This document shows positions 21,740-33,673 of a DNA stretch of 64,000 bases, one piece after another. Source of the DNA: Maylandia zebra. Taxonomy: Eukaryota > Chordata > Actinopteri > Cichliformes > Cichlidae. The first letter of the stretch is position 1; the number at the start of each line of letters is the position of its first letter. Made by a program: the position numbers and the translations under genes. The notes below the pieces were generated by a model. It saw only the letters and a list, made by a program, of their open reading frames with translations. It ran no database searches and was not told the origin of the DNA. The DNA lies in assembly GCF_041146795.1 (NCBI RefSeq), contig NC_135170.1:36173159-36237158 (forward strand). Reading direction: 5' to 3'.

Positions 21740-22051
21740 GTGATGAGTTTGTCAAACCTTTTTTCTGCACTTCTTCATTTTCCTGAATGTTGAGGATTTT
21801 GTTAGGAGACTCTGTTGCACCATAATGTTCGTTTTTATAGATGTTGCAAAGATTATTGGATAATTTCAGTGTTAAACAGTTTTTGTTTAATATCGGTGGT
21901 TGAACTGCACTTTTCTATTCAGCAGGTGATTTAATGGGCAATGAACAAAGAATAATTGATCCGTAGTTACAAGAAAAAATCTGTTAAATGTCGAACTGAC
22001 TTTTACACTAAAGTGCAAAACTCTGAGCTGTTTGTCTGGAGTCTGCAGCTT
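21740..22051. other. Repeat-flank stretch, no gene seen
   Basis: AT-rich sequence between the hAT nest and the solo LTR. It may hold the remaining 3' part of the older hAT element. No exon-like frame was found. Confidence 0.35.
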
Positions 22052-22056
22052 CTCTG

Positions 22057-22690
22057 TGTTAGGTGCGGCTGTGTGCAGACAGGAAAAGGACCCAAGGTGC
22101 AGACTCCAGAGACAGATGTAAACTCAAAAACCGTTTTAATGTTAAACTCAAATATAACATAACTGGAACCGATCAAAAAAATAAACTAATACCGGAGGAC
22201 AGACAGAACACACAGCTTGGTAAACGGTAGATCACACCACAAACACAGAGAAACACAGGGCTTAAATACACAGAGGGAGCAATCAGGGAATGGGTAACAG
22301 GAGGGAAACACAGCTGGGGCAAATCAGGCCTAACGAGACAAGAGGAAGCAAAACCAGACACATTAACATCAGACATGGACTTTCAAAGTAAAACAGGAAA
22401 CACATAACACAGACTGAACAAAGACACAGACTCATATGCAGGCACTACAAAGGGAACAGAGACGTGGGAACAGGGCAGACACAAACACTGACTGAACACG
22501 GGGATATAGGAACTTAGGATACACATAGACGCGAACTAGACAAGGGGATGCAGGTGATAGGGGAGACAGAGCAACTAAAGAAGACAGAGACCTAAGCCAT
22601 AAGACAGAACTTAAAGAAACCAAAAACTAGACAGTATAAATAATATCGTAAACTCAAAAACCCTGGGTCGACGACCCAGGCATCCTAACA
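22057..22690 (-). mobile_element. Solo LTR, minus orientation
   Basis: The plus strand starts tgttagg and ends cctaaca, flanked by the direct repeat ctctg at 22052-22056 and 22691-22695. Length 634 bp. Read on the minus strand it begins tgttaggatgcctgggtcgt, similar in layout to the LTR at 12448. Its 5' end carries a near-perfect hairpin (cctgggtcg / cgacccagg). No internal genes. Confidence 0.78.
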
Positions 22691-22699
22691 CTCTGCTGC

Positions 22700-23639
22700 T
22701 CTCGTCTAAAACAGCAGCAGCGCCGCCACAGCGCCATCTAGTGGTGGTTTCACCAAAATTAAGTGTCACGTCTTTGCTGTTCTTCGGGTTCAGGGGATCA
22801 AACCTGTAAAAGTCCTGTTTCACGATCACCTGGTTTGTTTTTCATCTTTATGGTTAATAGTTATCATAGTTTTTGCTGCACTACATCACAACGTTTCCAA
22901 AGATGAGCTTCAGAGAGTCCGCGACAGAAGTTTGTTGATATTATATTTAGAACAATTTCAGCACATTTACTAAGTAAAGTTTTTATAAAGTATTTTTACA
23001 CTTTGACATAACAAAGCACCGTGCAAAGAAATAAAAGCTCAGAATAATCACAGCAAACGATCATATATGAAAATGCAATTGATCGCAATACAAACTGAGC
23101 TTAAACACACAAGACAAGAATGAAAGAACAGAAGGTAAAAAGAAAGAAAGTTATAATCAGTAAGAATTTCAACAGGAAGTCTCGTTAAACAGAAACATTT
23201 TCAAGTCCACAGCTTTGGTGCCTGAAACACTCTGAACGCCACAGGCCGTGGAAGCGCAGGCGTGGACGTCAGGCACATTTTATGTTCTGCTCTAACTGTG
23301 CTGCTGCTTTTGTTCTCATCGTGCATTCGTCTTAATACATTCTCATAAAACAGAAAGTTTCATTGCATTCAGAATAAAGCGTTATCATTTCAGCACCACG
23401 GACAGCGCATCAGCTCCACGCTCTGTGACCACATCAGTCACTCACAGCTTTGACCTCACTGTTAAGCTGAATCACAACCTCTAGCTTTCTTGTTCAGAGC
23501 CACGTGAAAGCTGATGTATTTGATTGCAGAGTGAAATATTCTGCTGGGCTTTTTTACACTGTAATCCATGTAGTGCTTTACATAAGCACGAGAATGTTTA
23601 AATGAATATATATTTAGGAGAGTATAAAATATTAGCCGA
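22700..23639. other. Intergenic stretch, nothing identified
   Basis: Between the solo LTR and an RTE fragment. No open frame with homology, terminal repeat or RNA motif was recognised. Confidence 0.4.
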
Positions 23640-23861
23640 ATAAGGGTGGAGTGCCCACTCCGGGTCGGGGATGAGTTCCTGCCCCAAGTGGAGGAGTTCC
23701 AGTATCTCGGGGTCTTGTTCGCGAGTGATGGGAGAAGGGAGCCGGAGATCGACAGACGGATTGGGGCTGCAGCTGCAGTAATGCGGACGCTGCACCGGTC
23801 CGTCGTGGTGAAGAGGGAGCTGAGTGTAAAAGCGAAGCTCTCAATTTACCGGTCGACCTAG
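23640..23861 (+). mobile_element. RTE-type LINE reverse-transcriptase fragment
   Basis: An open frame reads VEEFQYLGVLFASDGR, EIDRRIGAAAAVMRTLHRSV and KRELSVKAKLSIYRS, the post-catalytic region typical of RTE-type fish reverse transcriptases. It is truncated at both ends. Confidence 0.7.
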
Positions 23862-24800
23862 TGTGCAGGAGTTCACCTGATTCGTGATTTCACTCCTTTT
23901 GTGTTAAAATATACGTGTGTGGTTAATTATGATTATAAGACTGAAGTTAACCCGCTCGCATTTAAAGCCAGTCATCCACGAGTCTGTCAGTGTCTGTGTT
24001 TCTGTCACTCCAGCTGACAAACACCAGCATGTATTCTGGGGTCACTGAAAGGCCAATTATTTTCTTAATCGAGGAACAGAGTGTCAGGAAATTCCTAATT
24101 TTCAAAGTAAAGGTTCTGTTACAGGGGGGAAAGGTAACTAAAGGAAATGGTCAGGATCCTTCAACATTACACTTTTGCAAAACAACAGCCTTCGATTATC
24201 TGTTGGACGTTATCGATGAGCTAAAGCTGTGAAACTGTTGTCTCCCTTCAGCTTATTAGCACGATGATTTACTCTCCTAATAAACTCAACTGTAGAAACA
24301 ACAGCAGAAGTGTCCTACGTGTGGAGAAATGTGCATCACAGGGTTAACAGAGAGTACAACAGGACACACTGACAGGGACGAAGGGAACTCAGGTCTGTGT
24401 AAACAGTGGGAACTAACTGGGGATAGGAAATAGACAGGGAACAGCACGCAGGTGAAGACGGTCGGACACACAGGAAGTCAAACTAAAGGTTAAACCTGGA
24501 ACAGGCACGCCCTTAAAAAGCACAGATGCAGTGCTGGGCTCCCTGAGGCCTCGGACTTACTGTGGAGAGGTTATTCTGCTCTGAGCCAGCAGCGCCGTCC
24601 AGTGGTGACCGACGGAAACGCGCTACTCTGACGTCTTACCTGTTCCTCAGGTTCCGGTACATACCTGTAAAATATCACCTTTTGCTTGTCACCTGTTGCT
24701 GTGTCAAACTACAAACATGTAGATCTTACTACAGTACAACAACACTGAAACTCACAGCTCAGCTTTAAGCCAAACATGATATAAGCGTGACCTAAACGTT
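23862..24800. other. Intergenic stretch with possible LTR-like remnant
   Basis: No gene seen. At 24340-24490 purine-rich words (gggaac, acaggaagtcaaac) resemble the LTR-type fragments at 9484-9766 and 22057-22690. Confidence 0.3.
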
Positions 24801-24858
24801 AAAATAAAATAAAATAAAATAAAATAAAATAAAATAAAATAAAATAAAATAAAATAAA
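24801..24858. repeat. (AAAAT)n microsatellite
   Basis: An uninterrupted run of about eleven aaaat pentamers, upstream of CASC3. Confidence 0.95.
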
Positions 24859-25229
24859 GGGGAGACGCTCACGTTTCAGAACCACCGCCTGCCTGCAGAA
24901 AAATCCTGCTAAAGCTTTGCATCATCCATCAGCTGCACATCCAGATACTTTAAATACTTTGAGTGCTTTTACCTGAATACATTTACTTTACTAAAGTCAG
25001 ACCCGCAGAACTCTGTTTGTTGTTTTTCTTTAGATTTTTATTACCCACTTTGTTTCGTTTCTGTTGTACAAGTTACGTTTTATTTTCTATTTATTTATTT
25101 GTCGCATTTTCAAGCGTGTTAGTAAAAGTTTACAAACAGTAGATGGCGGTAGAGAGAAAAAGAAGCTCTTAATCGTCTCACTGAAGAAGAACTCGGATAC
25201 CCATAATCCTCTTCTTCTTCCGTTTCCAA

Positions 25230-25440
25230 CCATTCGAGTCCTAAGATGGCGGACCGGCGGCGAAGGAGGAGGCGCGCGTCCCAGGACAGCGAGGATGACG
25301 ACGAGTCCGGGTCGGGTTCGGACAGCGGGAGGTCCGGGTCCCCGTCCTCGAAGCCCCGGGGACGGGAGCCCGACCCGGCGGAGCCGGCCGCGAGCCGGGT
25401 CCCGGCGAAGAGCGACGTGGAGTCCGAGTGTGTGAGTACC
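25230..25440 (+). promoter_or_regulatory. CASC3 promoter-proximal CpG-rich region with YY1-like motif at the start codon
   Basis: The sequence becomes CG-dense around the first exon. The start codon sits inside aagatggcgg (25243-25252), the YY1 consensus often found at TATA-less start sites. No TATA box was seen. The transcription start is not mapped by this evidence. Confidence 0.5.
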
Positions 25441-28400
25441 AGCTAGCGGCTAATGTTAGCTCCCAGGGCTCGCCCGGTCCCGGGCGGGAGATCAGAGCCG
25501 AGCTTTCCGGCGTTAGAGCATTTATTCCGGGCCAGAGACCCGCTCCGGGCCCGGGTCACTGTGGGAAATGAACCCTGGATAAAACAGCAGGTGACGTGTT
25601 CGAGTCCCACAGACAGCTCGGTGTTTGTTCGGCGTTAGCTCGAAGGAAACGGGTAACGGCTCCGTCTGACGGTTCTGGTCCATGACCTCGGGCAGCCTGG
25701 CGGTTCGGGCTGGAACAGACAGAGTAGCTCGCTTTAGCGCTTGTGTCCGAACCGGAAAGGCTCAAACTAACACGGACACCAAACGTGACACAACACCAAG
25801 GTGTGAGAGTGATGTCCGGGACCCCCGGGCTGGCTGCATCACGCACCTCCGCGTGACCCGAGGTCTGAGAGAGGCTCTGGGCTGAGCCTCCATTTTGTGG
25901 CCGTGGGTCTGTCTGAGATCATCCCGGGCCCCTGTGGTGGTGTTTGGCTGCCGTTTTTGGTCCCCGCAGCGAGGGGAAACATGACCGATTCAGTCCGAGC
26001 GCAGTGCAGCCTGAGGCGGGTTTACTGGCTCCAGGATGTTTACATGACAACAAACAGCAGATTAGTAAGAACCAATCAGCAGCAGGCTTGTTGATGAGTG
26101 TGCTGAAGTGAAATGTGAGTCCTGCCTGTGATTTCAGACCTTTGCTGTGTTTAAGCGCTGTTACTTTGGTTCCCAGTTTCCGGGCTTCTGCTTCATCTGA
26201 TCTCTGCTCTCCTTCGGGTCGCCACGGCAGCTCTGCCTCCACCTCCTCCTTTCCCAGCATCCTCCTCTGTCACTCCACCCCTCTGCATGTCCTCCTTAAC
26301 TACATCCATGAACCTCGTCTCCTCCTGCCTGGCAGCTCCATTTTCATCATCCGCCCTCCCTCCTCTGCACATGCTCAGACGCTCTCTGACTCCGAGCTGT
26401 CGCTCATTTCTGACGCTCAGTTGCCTTCTACAAATCAAACATCACAGCAGGTCTCACCACCTTCTCATAAACCTTCCTCTTCACTCTGGTAAATCCTGTT
26501 TTTTATCCGGATGCACAGACACAAAGTGAATCTGGCTGTTGGCGTGAGATCAGACCGAGCGCCGGTTTGAAGAGACTGACTCTGTGAGACGTTTGATCTT
26601 TGAGCTGCGTTCAGACTCTGCTGAAGTAATCCGAGCTGTGCTGTTGGTGGTCTGTACGGCTGAATAACGTGCCCGGCGCTCTGTGACGCACTCGCAGCAG
26701 AGCTCTGACACAAAGCCGCGTCTGATCCTCGGCGCTTTGGAGCTTAACGTTGGTTTTCTTGTTTGTCGTTGCAGGAGAGTGAAGACGGCGTTGGAGAAGG
26801 TAAGCTGCTTCTTTGCACCACTCTGAAGTCACAATCTGGGAAATCAGGCCGCTGTCGGGTGATTTCACTCCTCTTTGTTTTTCAGCCGTCCTCTCAGATT
26901 ACGACAGCGCCGACCCCGAGGACAACGGCTCGCATTCAGAGGTACGACCGCCGACTCGCCGCTTCCTCTCGGCTGTGACGTCACGTTTTAGCCTCTTTAG
27001 GGAGTGTTTCTCCTAAAACTGTGTCCTCCTCAGGGAGTGGAGGAGGAAGAGGAAGCAGAGCAGTACAGCGACGAGGAAGCTCCAGCAGCAGCCAGCGAGC
27101 CCCAGCCCCCCACTACAGACGGGCCTGTGGAGGGAGCGCAGGGAGAGGAGGAGGAGGGCGGAGAAGCTGAGGAGGAAGAAGAGGCTGGAGGGCGGAGCAA
27201 AGAGGAGAGCAAAGCAGAGGAGAAGGGAAACCTAGCAGGAGAGCGACAGAGCGGAGACGGACAGGTGAGACAGGAACAGGAAGTGAGCCTCTGCTCAGGC
27301 AGAAGGGTAACAAGAGCGAGGGGAGGGATTAAAGACGGTACCTGCTGCCATCTGATTGGTCTGATCTGAACTTTCATACAGGAGTCGACGGACGACCCGG
27401 AGACGAAGGCGGGGGACAAACCGGGGCAGCAGCTGGACGACGACGAGGACAGGAAGAACCCGGCGTACATCCCGAGGAAGGGTCTGTTCTTCGAACACGA
27501 CGTCAGAGGGCACGCTCAGGAGGAGGAGAGGTAATAGCTACGTGCTGCACGCTGACAAACTGAAGCGCTGAGAGTTTAGGGAGGAGTTAGACGGGCTGGA
27601 ACGCTCCGCCCACAGATTTGCGTCACTGCTTGCACGGGTCAGTCGTAACTCTGCGCAGGTTAGGGCTCGTTTTTAAAGCCTCTCTGCTGTTACCTCATCG
27701 ATGTGATGTCATTTATGTCCTCTCCGTCTGTCTTCAGGCCGAAAGGCAGAAACAGGAAGTTGTGGAAAGACGAGGGCCGCTGGGAGCACGACAAGTTCAG
27801 GGAGGAGGAGCAGGCGCCCAAGAGCCGCGAGGAGCTGATCGCAATCTATGGTTACGACATCCGAAACGGCGGCGGCCCCGGAGACCGAGGGTACAGACAG
27901 CGGAGGCCCAGGTGAGCGGCGTGTCGGCTGAACGTTGAACGTCTCCAGAGCTGCGAGCTTTGGGACGTCCGCGGGTCACTTTGAGTGAGGTCATCACACT
28001 TCCTGTAACGAGCGTAGCCGCTGTTGGTTTGATGTTTCACCTCCGTCTCTGTCTCCTGCAGACCGACTTTGTCTCCCAGCAGAGACAAACGGTGGCGAGA
28101 TGGAGGCGGCGAGCGGCCCGTCCGGTCCTGGCAGAACAGGGGAGGAGGTCTGAACCGAGGAGGAGCTCCTCCACCTTCATCTGTCCACCCCTCCTCTTCG
28201 TCGCCATCCTCTGCACAGCGAAGCGGCGTCCCCTCCAGACCGCCTCCCTCCCGTAGCAGACCACCCCAGAGTAACCTGCACCCCCCACCTTCGTCTCACT
28301 ACAGGAACAATGAATCAAACGCACCCCTGGTGCACCACCGAGAGCGGCCGGGTCCTCGGGCTGAGGCGGAGCCTACAGGGGAAAGGGGAGGTGTCAGAGG

Positions 28401-30327
28401 AGGGCGAGGAGGAAGGGCGCCCTCTGTGGTCATTGAGGACATTACAGTCAGTCAGGGAGGGGCCACGGAGCAGGACTTGAGCGTTGGCGCCGTAACGCCG
28501 GCAGCGTCGCCACAGCCGGGCGGTTACCAGTCCACATCGCCGAGACGCCAGCAGGAGCAGCGAGGCGGCACGGACAGATCTGCATCAGGATTGGCCGCTT
28601 CCTCTTCCGGCTCCGACCCCTCCCTTCAGTCGGCAGCAGCGACCAATCGGGAAGCTTCCCCTCCCGCCGAGCGGCCAGTGGAGCGCAAGTCTTACTCGCT
28701 GGCTCGCAGGACTCGCTCGCGTCCCGCAGACCTGGGCAGTAAACAGGCGTCTGTGGAGGAGTCCGTTGCCGGGGGCAACACCTCTTCTCCCAGCAACGTG
28801 GGGGGAAAGAGCTGGTCGGGTGGAGGCGACGCGCCGAGCCAGGCGGGAGGAGGTGTGACGGAGCTGGACCAGGACGTGGCTCGACTCAATCTGGCCAGGC
28901 AGAGCTGGAGCCCGACCTCGTACGTGCGGTCTGAGATGAGAGGTGAGCGCTTTTACACCGTCACCTCACAGGTGGCGCTCACGAGTCAGGTGGTTCATGC
29001 TAAATGTTGACTGAACAGCTTCACCTGAGGCGGCGCCAAAACAAATATCTACAGCAGTCTTACACCTCAGTGATCTCTGGTCCCTGTGAGGCTGAAACAC
29101 CTGCAGCTTCCTGATGTCTCACATTCTTCTTCTCTCTGTAGATGTTTGGCTTTTTCTAACTTTGTCATTGTTCTGAATTCTCATGCAGACTAAATCTTAC
29201 GTGTTCCATAAAAGTCAACATTTGAATGTTGTTGATGATGAATGTGGCTCCATGTTGGGCCCTGTTATTTGGCGCCCCCTGAGCGCGTGTGGTTGTCTGT
29301 CGTTAAACCAGTCTCTCTGACCGCAGGCCTTCCTAACCCCCTGCACATGCCCAGCGGCCCGCCGCAGTTCTCCAGCATCGAGGAGATGGGTGTCGGCAAC
29401 AACCGGGCCAAACGCTACTCCTCCCAGCGACAGAGAGCCGTGCCCGAGCCGGCGCCGCCCATGCACCTGGGAGTGATGGAGGGACACTACTATGAGCCCA
29501 GTAAGCCTAAGATCACGTGACCAGCACCACATGGCTACGTCACATCAGTTTCCAGCTGTTGTGAAACACCGCAGCGTCCTTTTATGAAAACGAGCTGCTG
29601 GAGAAGAAAACGTCGCCTCGCTGTGATTAACCTGCTGTCATTTTCTGTCTCAGTGTCGTACCAGGGACCAATCTATGCCCACGGGGATAGCCCCGCCCCC
29701 ATGCCGCCACAGGGCATGCTGGTGCAGCCTGAGATGCACATCCCGCATCCCGGTAGGTGGAGTTTGCAAATAGCAAAGAGAAATGAAACATGCATGAAAG
29801 AGTTCGGGTCTTAGGAGGTCAATGGATGTTGTCACGCAGTGACCTCATGTCTTCGTCTCTGTTAAGGTCTCCATCCCCACCAATCAGGAGGCCCCATCGC
29901 TAACCCCGCCCTATACGGAGGCCCACCAGTGTCTCTTTCACCAGGGCAACCACAGCAACTGCTGCCACCGCCTTTCTACCCTCCACCGGGGGTCATGACC
30001 TTCCCCTACCCCACCATGTACCCAAACCCACAGGTACTGATGTCAGTTTAAAAGGTGGCGTGGAATTCACTCTGATTGGCTGTCTTCCTGTCTTTGAGCC
30101 TCAGTTTGTGGCCAGTGTCGTGTTCTGTGCAGGAACAATAGAGTGAAAGTTTGATCCAGGAGCTCTCTGATTGGTTGCAGGGTCAGACCCAGGTGACCTA
30201 CGGAGGCGTGACGTACTACGACACGGTGCAGCAGCAGGCCCAGCCCAAGCCTTCGCCCCCCCGCCGCACATCCCAGCCCGTCACCGTCAAGCCCCCCCCT
30301 CCAGAGGTGCCCTTTGCCTCAGAGTGA
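25246..30327 (+). CDS. casc3: CASC3 exon junction complex subunit (Barentsz/MLN51)
   Basis: Coding exons: 25246-25431, 26775-26799, 26886-26941, 27034-27264, 27382-27530, 27738-27911, 28062-28942, 29327-29500, 29654-29752, 29867-30033, 30181-30327. They sum to 2289 nt (762 aa), all phases agree, and human CASC3 is about 700 aa. The N-terminus MADRRRRRRRASQDSEDDDE and the acidic ESECESEDG / SDYDSA segments match the family. The SELOR/Btz domain (about residues 180-270) carries DRKNPAYIPRKGLFFEHD, LWKDEGRWEHDKFREEEQAP and IYGYDIR, which bind eIF4A3 and RNA in the cytoplasmic/nuclear EJC. Later come a conserved KSYS.ARRTR box, AKRYSSQRQR, MEGHYY, THGDSPAP-like and PKPSPPRRTSQPVTVKPPPPE motifs. 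The protein promotes NMD and mRNA localisation. The stop is inferred at 30325-30327. The last residues (VPFASE) differ from the VVSRGSS I recall for human. Confidence 0.95.
26190..26490 (-). mobile_element. RTE-type LINE C-terminal fragment in CASC3 intron 1
   Basis: The minus strand encodes MCRGGRADDENGAARQEE followed by RFMDVVKEDMQRGGVTEEDA, the common end of a fish RTE-type polyprotein. The remainder of the 1.3-kb intron (25432-26774) shows no exon. Confidence 0.65.
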
Positions 30328-30388
30328 CTCTGCCCCTCACCCCTCCCTGCCACTCCATCTCAGCCTCGCTCTGGTCCAAAAACTGTAG

Positions 30389-30943
30389 GTGAGTAACACC
30401 TGAGGGGGGAGTAGTGGGTGTTTTTAGGAGGCTAATGCGAACGAGGAACGCCGCCCCCTACAGGTGGGCGCAGGAAGTGCACAGGTCATTCTTTGTAGGC
30501 TCAGGCTACGTCCACACGTAAACAGCGTTTTGGGTTCACGTGTTGACGAGGAAAACGTAGGGTTAGCCGCACATCGTCAAACATGTGCACCACTGATTCA
30601 GGTCAAATTTACAGACTTCTGATTGGCCAACGTGTTGACACGGTTTGCATTATATCGCCACCGGCTGCTGTGGCGTGTTCTTCACAGCGTTTGACTTCGT
30701 TTTTTGTGTTTAGATGTGGACGCAGATCCTTTTTTTTTTTTTTTTTTTTTTTCCCCAACTGTACGTGTGGACGTAGCCTCAGTAAGAACTGTGACGGAGG
30801 AGAAACGAGCGAAACGATGCGCAGGCACAGAACTGATCCAGGACTCGTTATCAAAGTTTCATGCTTTAAACTAATCAAGTCGTTTAAACAAAAACAAACA
30901 TGATTCTTGTTTCTTTGATGTTCGTGTGTCCCTCTGTCCGCAG
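30389..30943 (+). other. casc3: Predicted intron in the CASC3 3'UTR
   Basis: A consensus donor tag|gtgagt begins at 30389, 61 nt after the stop codon. A polypyrimidine-rich acceptor (cctctgtccgcag) ends at 30943. Between them lies a complete MITE (30504-30778). If spliced, the terminal exon starts at 30944. The junction position could expose the mRNA to EJC-dependent NMD. Confidence 0.5.
30504..30778. mobile_element. MITE with ggctacgtccacacgta ends
   Basis: Inverted ends ggctacgtccacacgta and tacgtgtggacgtagcc with a tca duplication on each side (30501-30503 and 30779-30781). It contains a T22 tract (about 30730-30752). A longer member of the same family lies at 53294-53842. Confidence 0.85.
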
Positions 30944-32756
30944 GAGCGAGGTGGGCGGGTCGGTGAGGAGCTGCGGTCCAAAAACATCCACCATGGTAAA
31001 GGAGGGAGGGCGGGATGGAGACAGGCTCCGCCCACAGCATCACTGGTGGATTCAGACTTTCTCCCCTTTTTTTTGTTTTGTTTAGCCCGTGTAGCAGTCG
31101 GGCGGGTCGGCGGTTCGATGCTGTATCTTTGAGCAAAATGGGACTGACGAGTTGACGAGGAGTCGACCTCGGCGCTGTCGGTGCTCTCAGAGTATTTTTA
31201 TTTGTTTTCTGTTGAATCTTGGAAACGGATTTCTGCGTCAGGCGCTCCTCCTGCAGGAGGACGCGTCGTGGTCCATCCGTCGCAGTTACAGAGTTTGAAG
31301 ACAGCTCGGCTTGTTTTGGCTTCTGCTCAGTGCTCATTCCTCTAACTTTAACGTGTAATCAGCAGATAAACATGTAATAAACGGTTAATAACACTTTATA
31401 AAGGTGCGGTAACTCACGTGGGCGCTCAGAGGTGCAGGTAGAGCAAAGATCGCTTCCTCCGTGTTCGGACGGCCGTAGTTTAGCGAGACGTCGCGTGTGT
31501 TTCAGCGTTCAGTGAAACTGCAGTTCAAACTTTAAACGAGACTTCAAACCTGGAGGAAACAAAAACAGCTAGAATCAAATCCAGAGCTTCTCTCTGACAG
31601 CATCACTGCAGCTAAACGCACTCAAACATTCCTGAATGTTTATAATCCGGATATTTTGCTGTGTTCCATCAGAACAGTCTCACACGTGCGACGCAGACGC
31701 GTGAGACTCGTGAATAAACTGAGTTTAGCGACTTGTTTCTGTTTAAACGGATGGTTTTGACATTTCTGAGTGTTTTTGAGCTTCAGGAAAATAATTCCAG
31801 CTTCTCGTTTTTCCTTATCGTAAAGATTCAAACTGCAGACCTGTGATGGGGGCGGGGTTTAGGGTCCAGCATTAAAAGAAGAGTTATGTACTTTGTGATA
31901 AATGAAGAGAATAATTAGCAGATTAAACATCAGATAGTTTAAGTTGAATTAAGCTGAACTTTCCTTCATCCTTTATGAAGGCCTCGAGTCCTGTAACGGC
32001 GCCGCGTCCCTTTAACGTGCGGCTGTCTGCCCTCCTGAGCGTACACGTGTCACTTCCTGTTGTGATGGGGAGTTGGGGCAGGTGGAGGCGGTTCGTGTTG
32101 CTGTGCAGGCGCACGTGTAAATAGAAGCTGCAGAGTAGAAACATTCTAATAGGCTTAGAGGAGCTTCGGCAGGGACCTCGAGCGAATCGATGGATGATGG
32201 AGAGCGGCCGTGTGGGTTTGGTTTCCTCTGTTCTCACGTCTGTTTTTTTGGGTTTATTATCGTTGTTGTTGGGGGTGCGTGCCGCCTCGTCTCTTTGTTT
32301 TCTGCACACAGGAAGCTCGAGCTAAAACTTGATGATGAACGCCAGGCTGTCATGTTTCTGTTTGTTTGCGCTCCGTGTTCTGGGAGCTCGTGGTCGGACG
32401 TTAGCGTTCCTCCTCTCGTTAAACTCGGGGAGTTGTTTGACTGATGGGTGAGGACAGAAGCGAGTTGCCGTTAGAAACGCCTGCCGTTCAGCCCGTTAGC
32501 AGGGTCGTCAGGAGAAAACAGGTTGAATTTAACAGGAACATTAATCGTTCCTGATCCCCGTGCTGATGTTTGATTGGGGGGATTCCTCTGATGGCGGGGC
32601 TCGGATTCAGTGGGAGGAAGTCGGGGTTTTGGTGCTTGCATCAGAAACGACACCGCTCTGATCTTCGTTCACCTTCATCGGAGGAGGAAGAGGAGGCCTT
32701 CGGCTGTGACGGTAGCTTCAGCTCCAACCGTTAATGTCCACAGATGTTTCAATAAA
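30944..32756 (+). other. casc3: CASC3 terminal exon / 3'UTR
   Basis: No further coding frame. AATAAA signals at 31376-31381 and 32751-32756 are candidate ends. The second is followed by a T/GT-rich stretch and would give a 3'UTR of about 1.8 kb. Confidence 0.5.
32751..32756 (+). terminator. Distal polyadenylation signal of CASC3
   Basis: AATAAA followed within 30 nt by ctgttctctgggtctttctctttgttttc, a typical downstream U/GU-rich element. A proximal AATAAA is at 31376-31381. Confidence 0.55.
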
Positions 32757-32884
32757 GTTTAGAGACGTCTCCTGTTCTCTGGGTCTTTCTCTTTGTTTTC
32801 TTCTCTCAAATAAATCCTGCAGAGCTGGAGTTGGGCTGACTGCTGTGACCTTTGACCCGAGCCGCCCACACTGCTCACTGTAGC

Positions 32885-33673
32885 TATGTCCCAATTCATA
32901 GGCTGCATCCTTCAGAGAAAGCCTGAAGTGAGCGGCTGTGAAACGGGACGGTCGAACCTTCAGATCAGCGTCACCGCTGTCTGGGTGGAGTTTAATAAAC
33001 TCGCCGTCTGCTCCTTGCTGTCTAAAATATAACAGGACACCGGAGGAAACTCGACCGTCTCACACTCCTGTTTATCAGTTTTCCGTTTGACGTTTATTCA
33101 GCTGTGTGAAAACTAGAACTTTAATCTCAGCCACACCGATTTACTCACAAACAAATGAAACACTGAAAAAAACAAACAACATTTTTAGGTTGTTTAAGTG
33201 ACTCATACATCACGTTTAACCTGAGCAGAAAAAAGACCGCGGGGGGTTTGAAAGCGATGTGCCGGGAGTCTGGGCGGCTCCAGTGACCCTCGAGCTCCCG
33301 GTCAGCGATCGAGCTGGTGGGTAACAGACATCCCTGAAAACGTCGCAGCACTTTTGCAAATATGTGGTGTCTTGATAAACAGAGCAGACATTTGAAGTTT
33401 ACACAGCTACGTTCTCACCAGGAAATATGTTAAATGTTTATTTTGTGACCCAGAAAGATTAATAAGAGTAACATTAACGCTAAAGGCTGCCGCCATTGTT
33501 GGAAACTGGAATTGGCTGGGCCACACTGAATTCTGGGATAGGTGGGCCACGAAGGACACACCCGATCCATCCTTCAAATCTGGGGAAAAGGAGGACTCGT
33601 TTGGAGGAGTCTTCGAATCGGGACAGCCTTTGTCACCTGGCTGTGATGTAATCGGCCTATGAATCGGGACATA
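32885..33673. mobile_element. Non-autonomous DNA transposon with 20-bp inverted ends
   Basis: Left end tatgtcccaattcataggct; the right end is its reverse complement with one or two changes (ggcctatgaatcgggacata). TA is the likely target duplication. The 789-bp interior lacks a transposase frame. Confidence 0.75.

Noticed and set aside
27030-27470. 146-codon minus-strand frame, serine/proline rich
   Set aside because: Antisense shadow of the acidic CASC3 exons 4-5, which have correct splice sites and homology.
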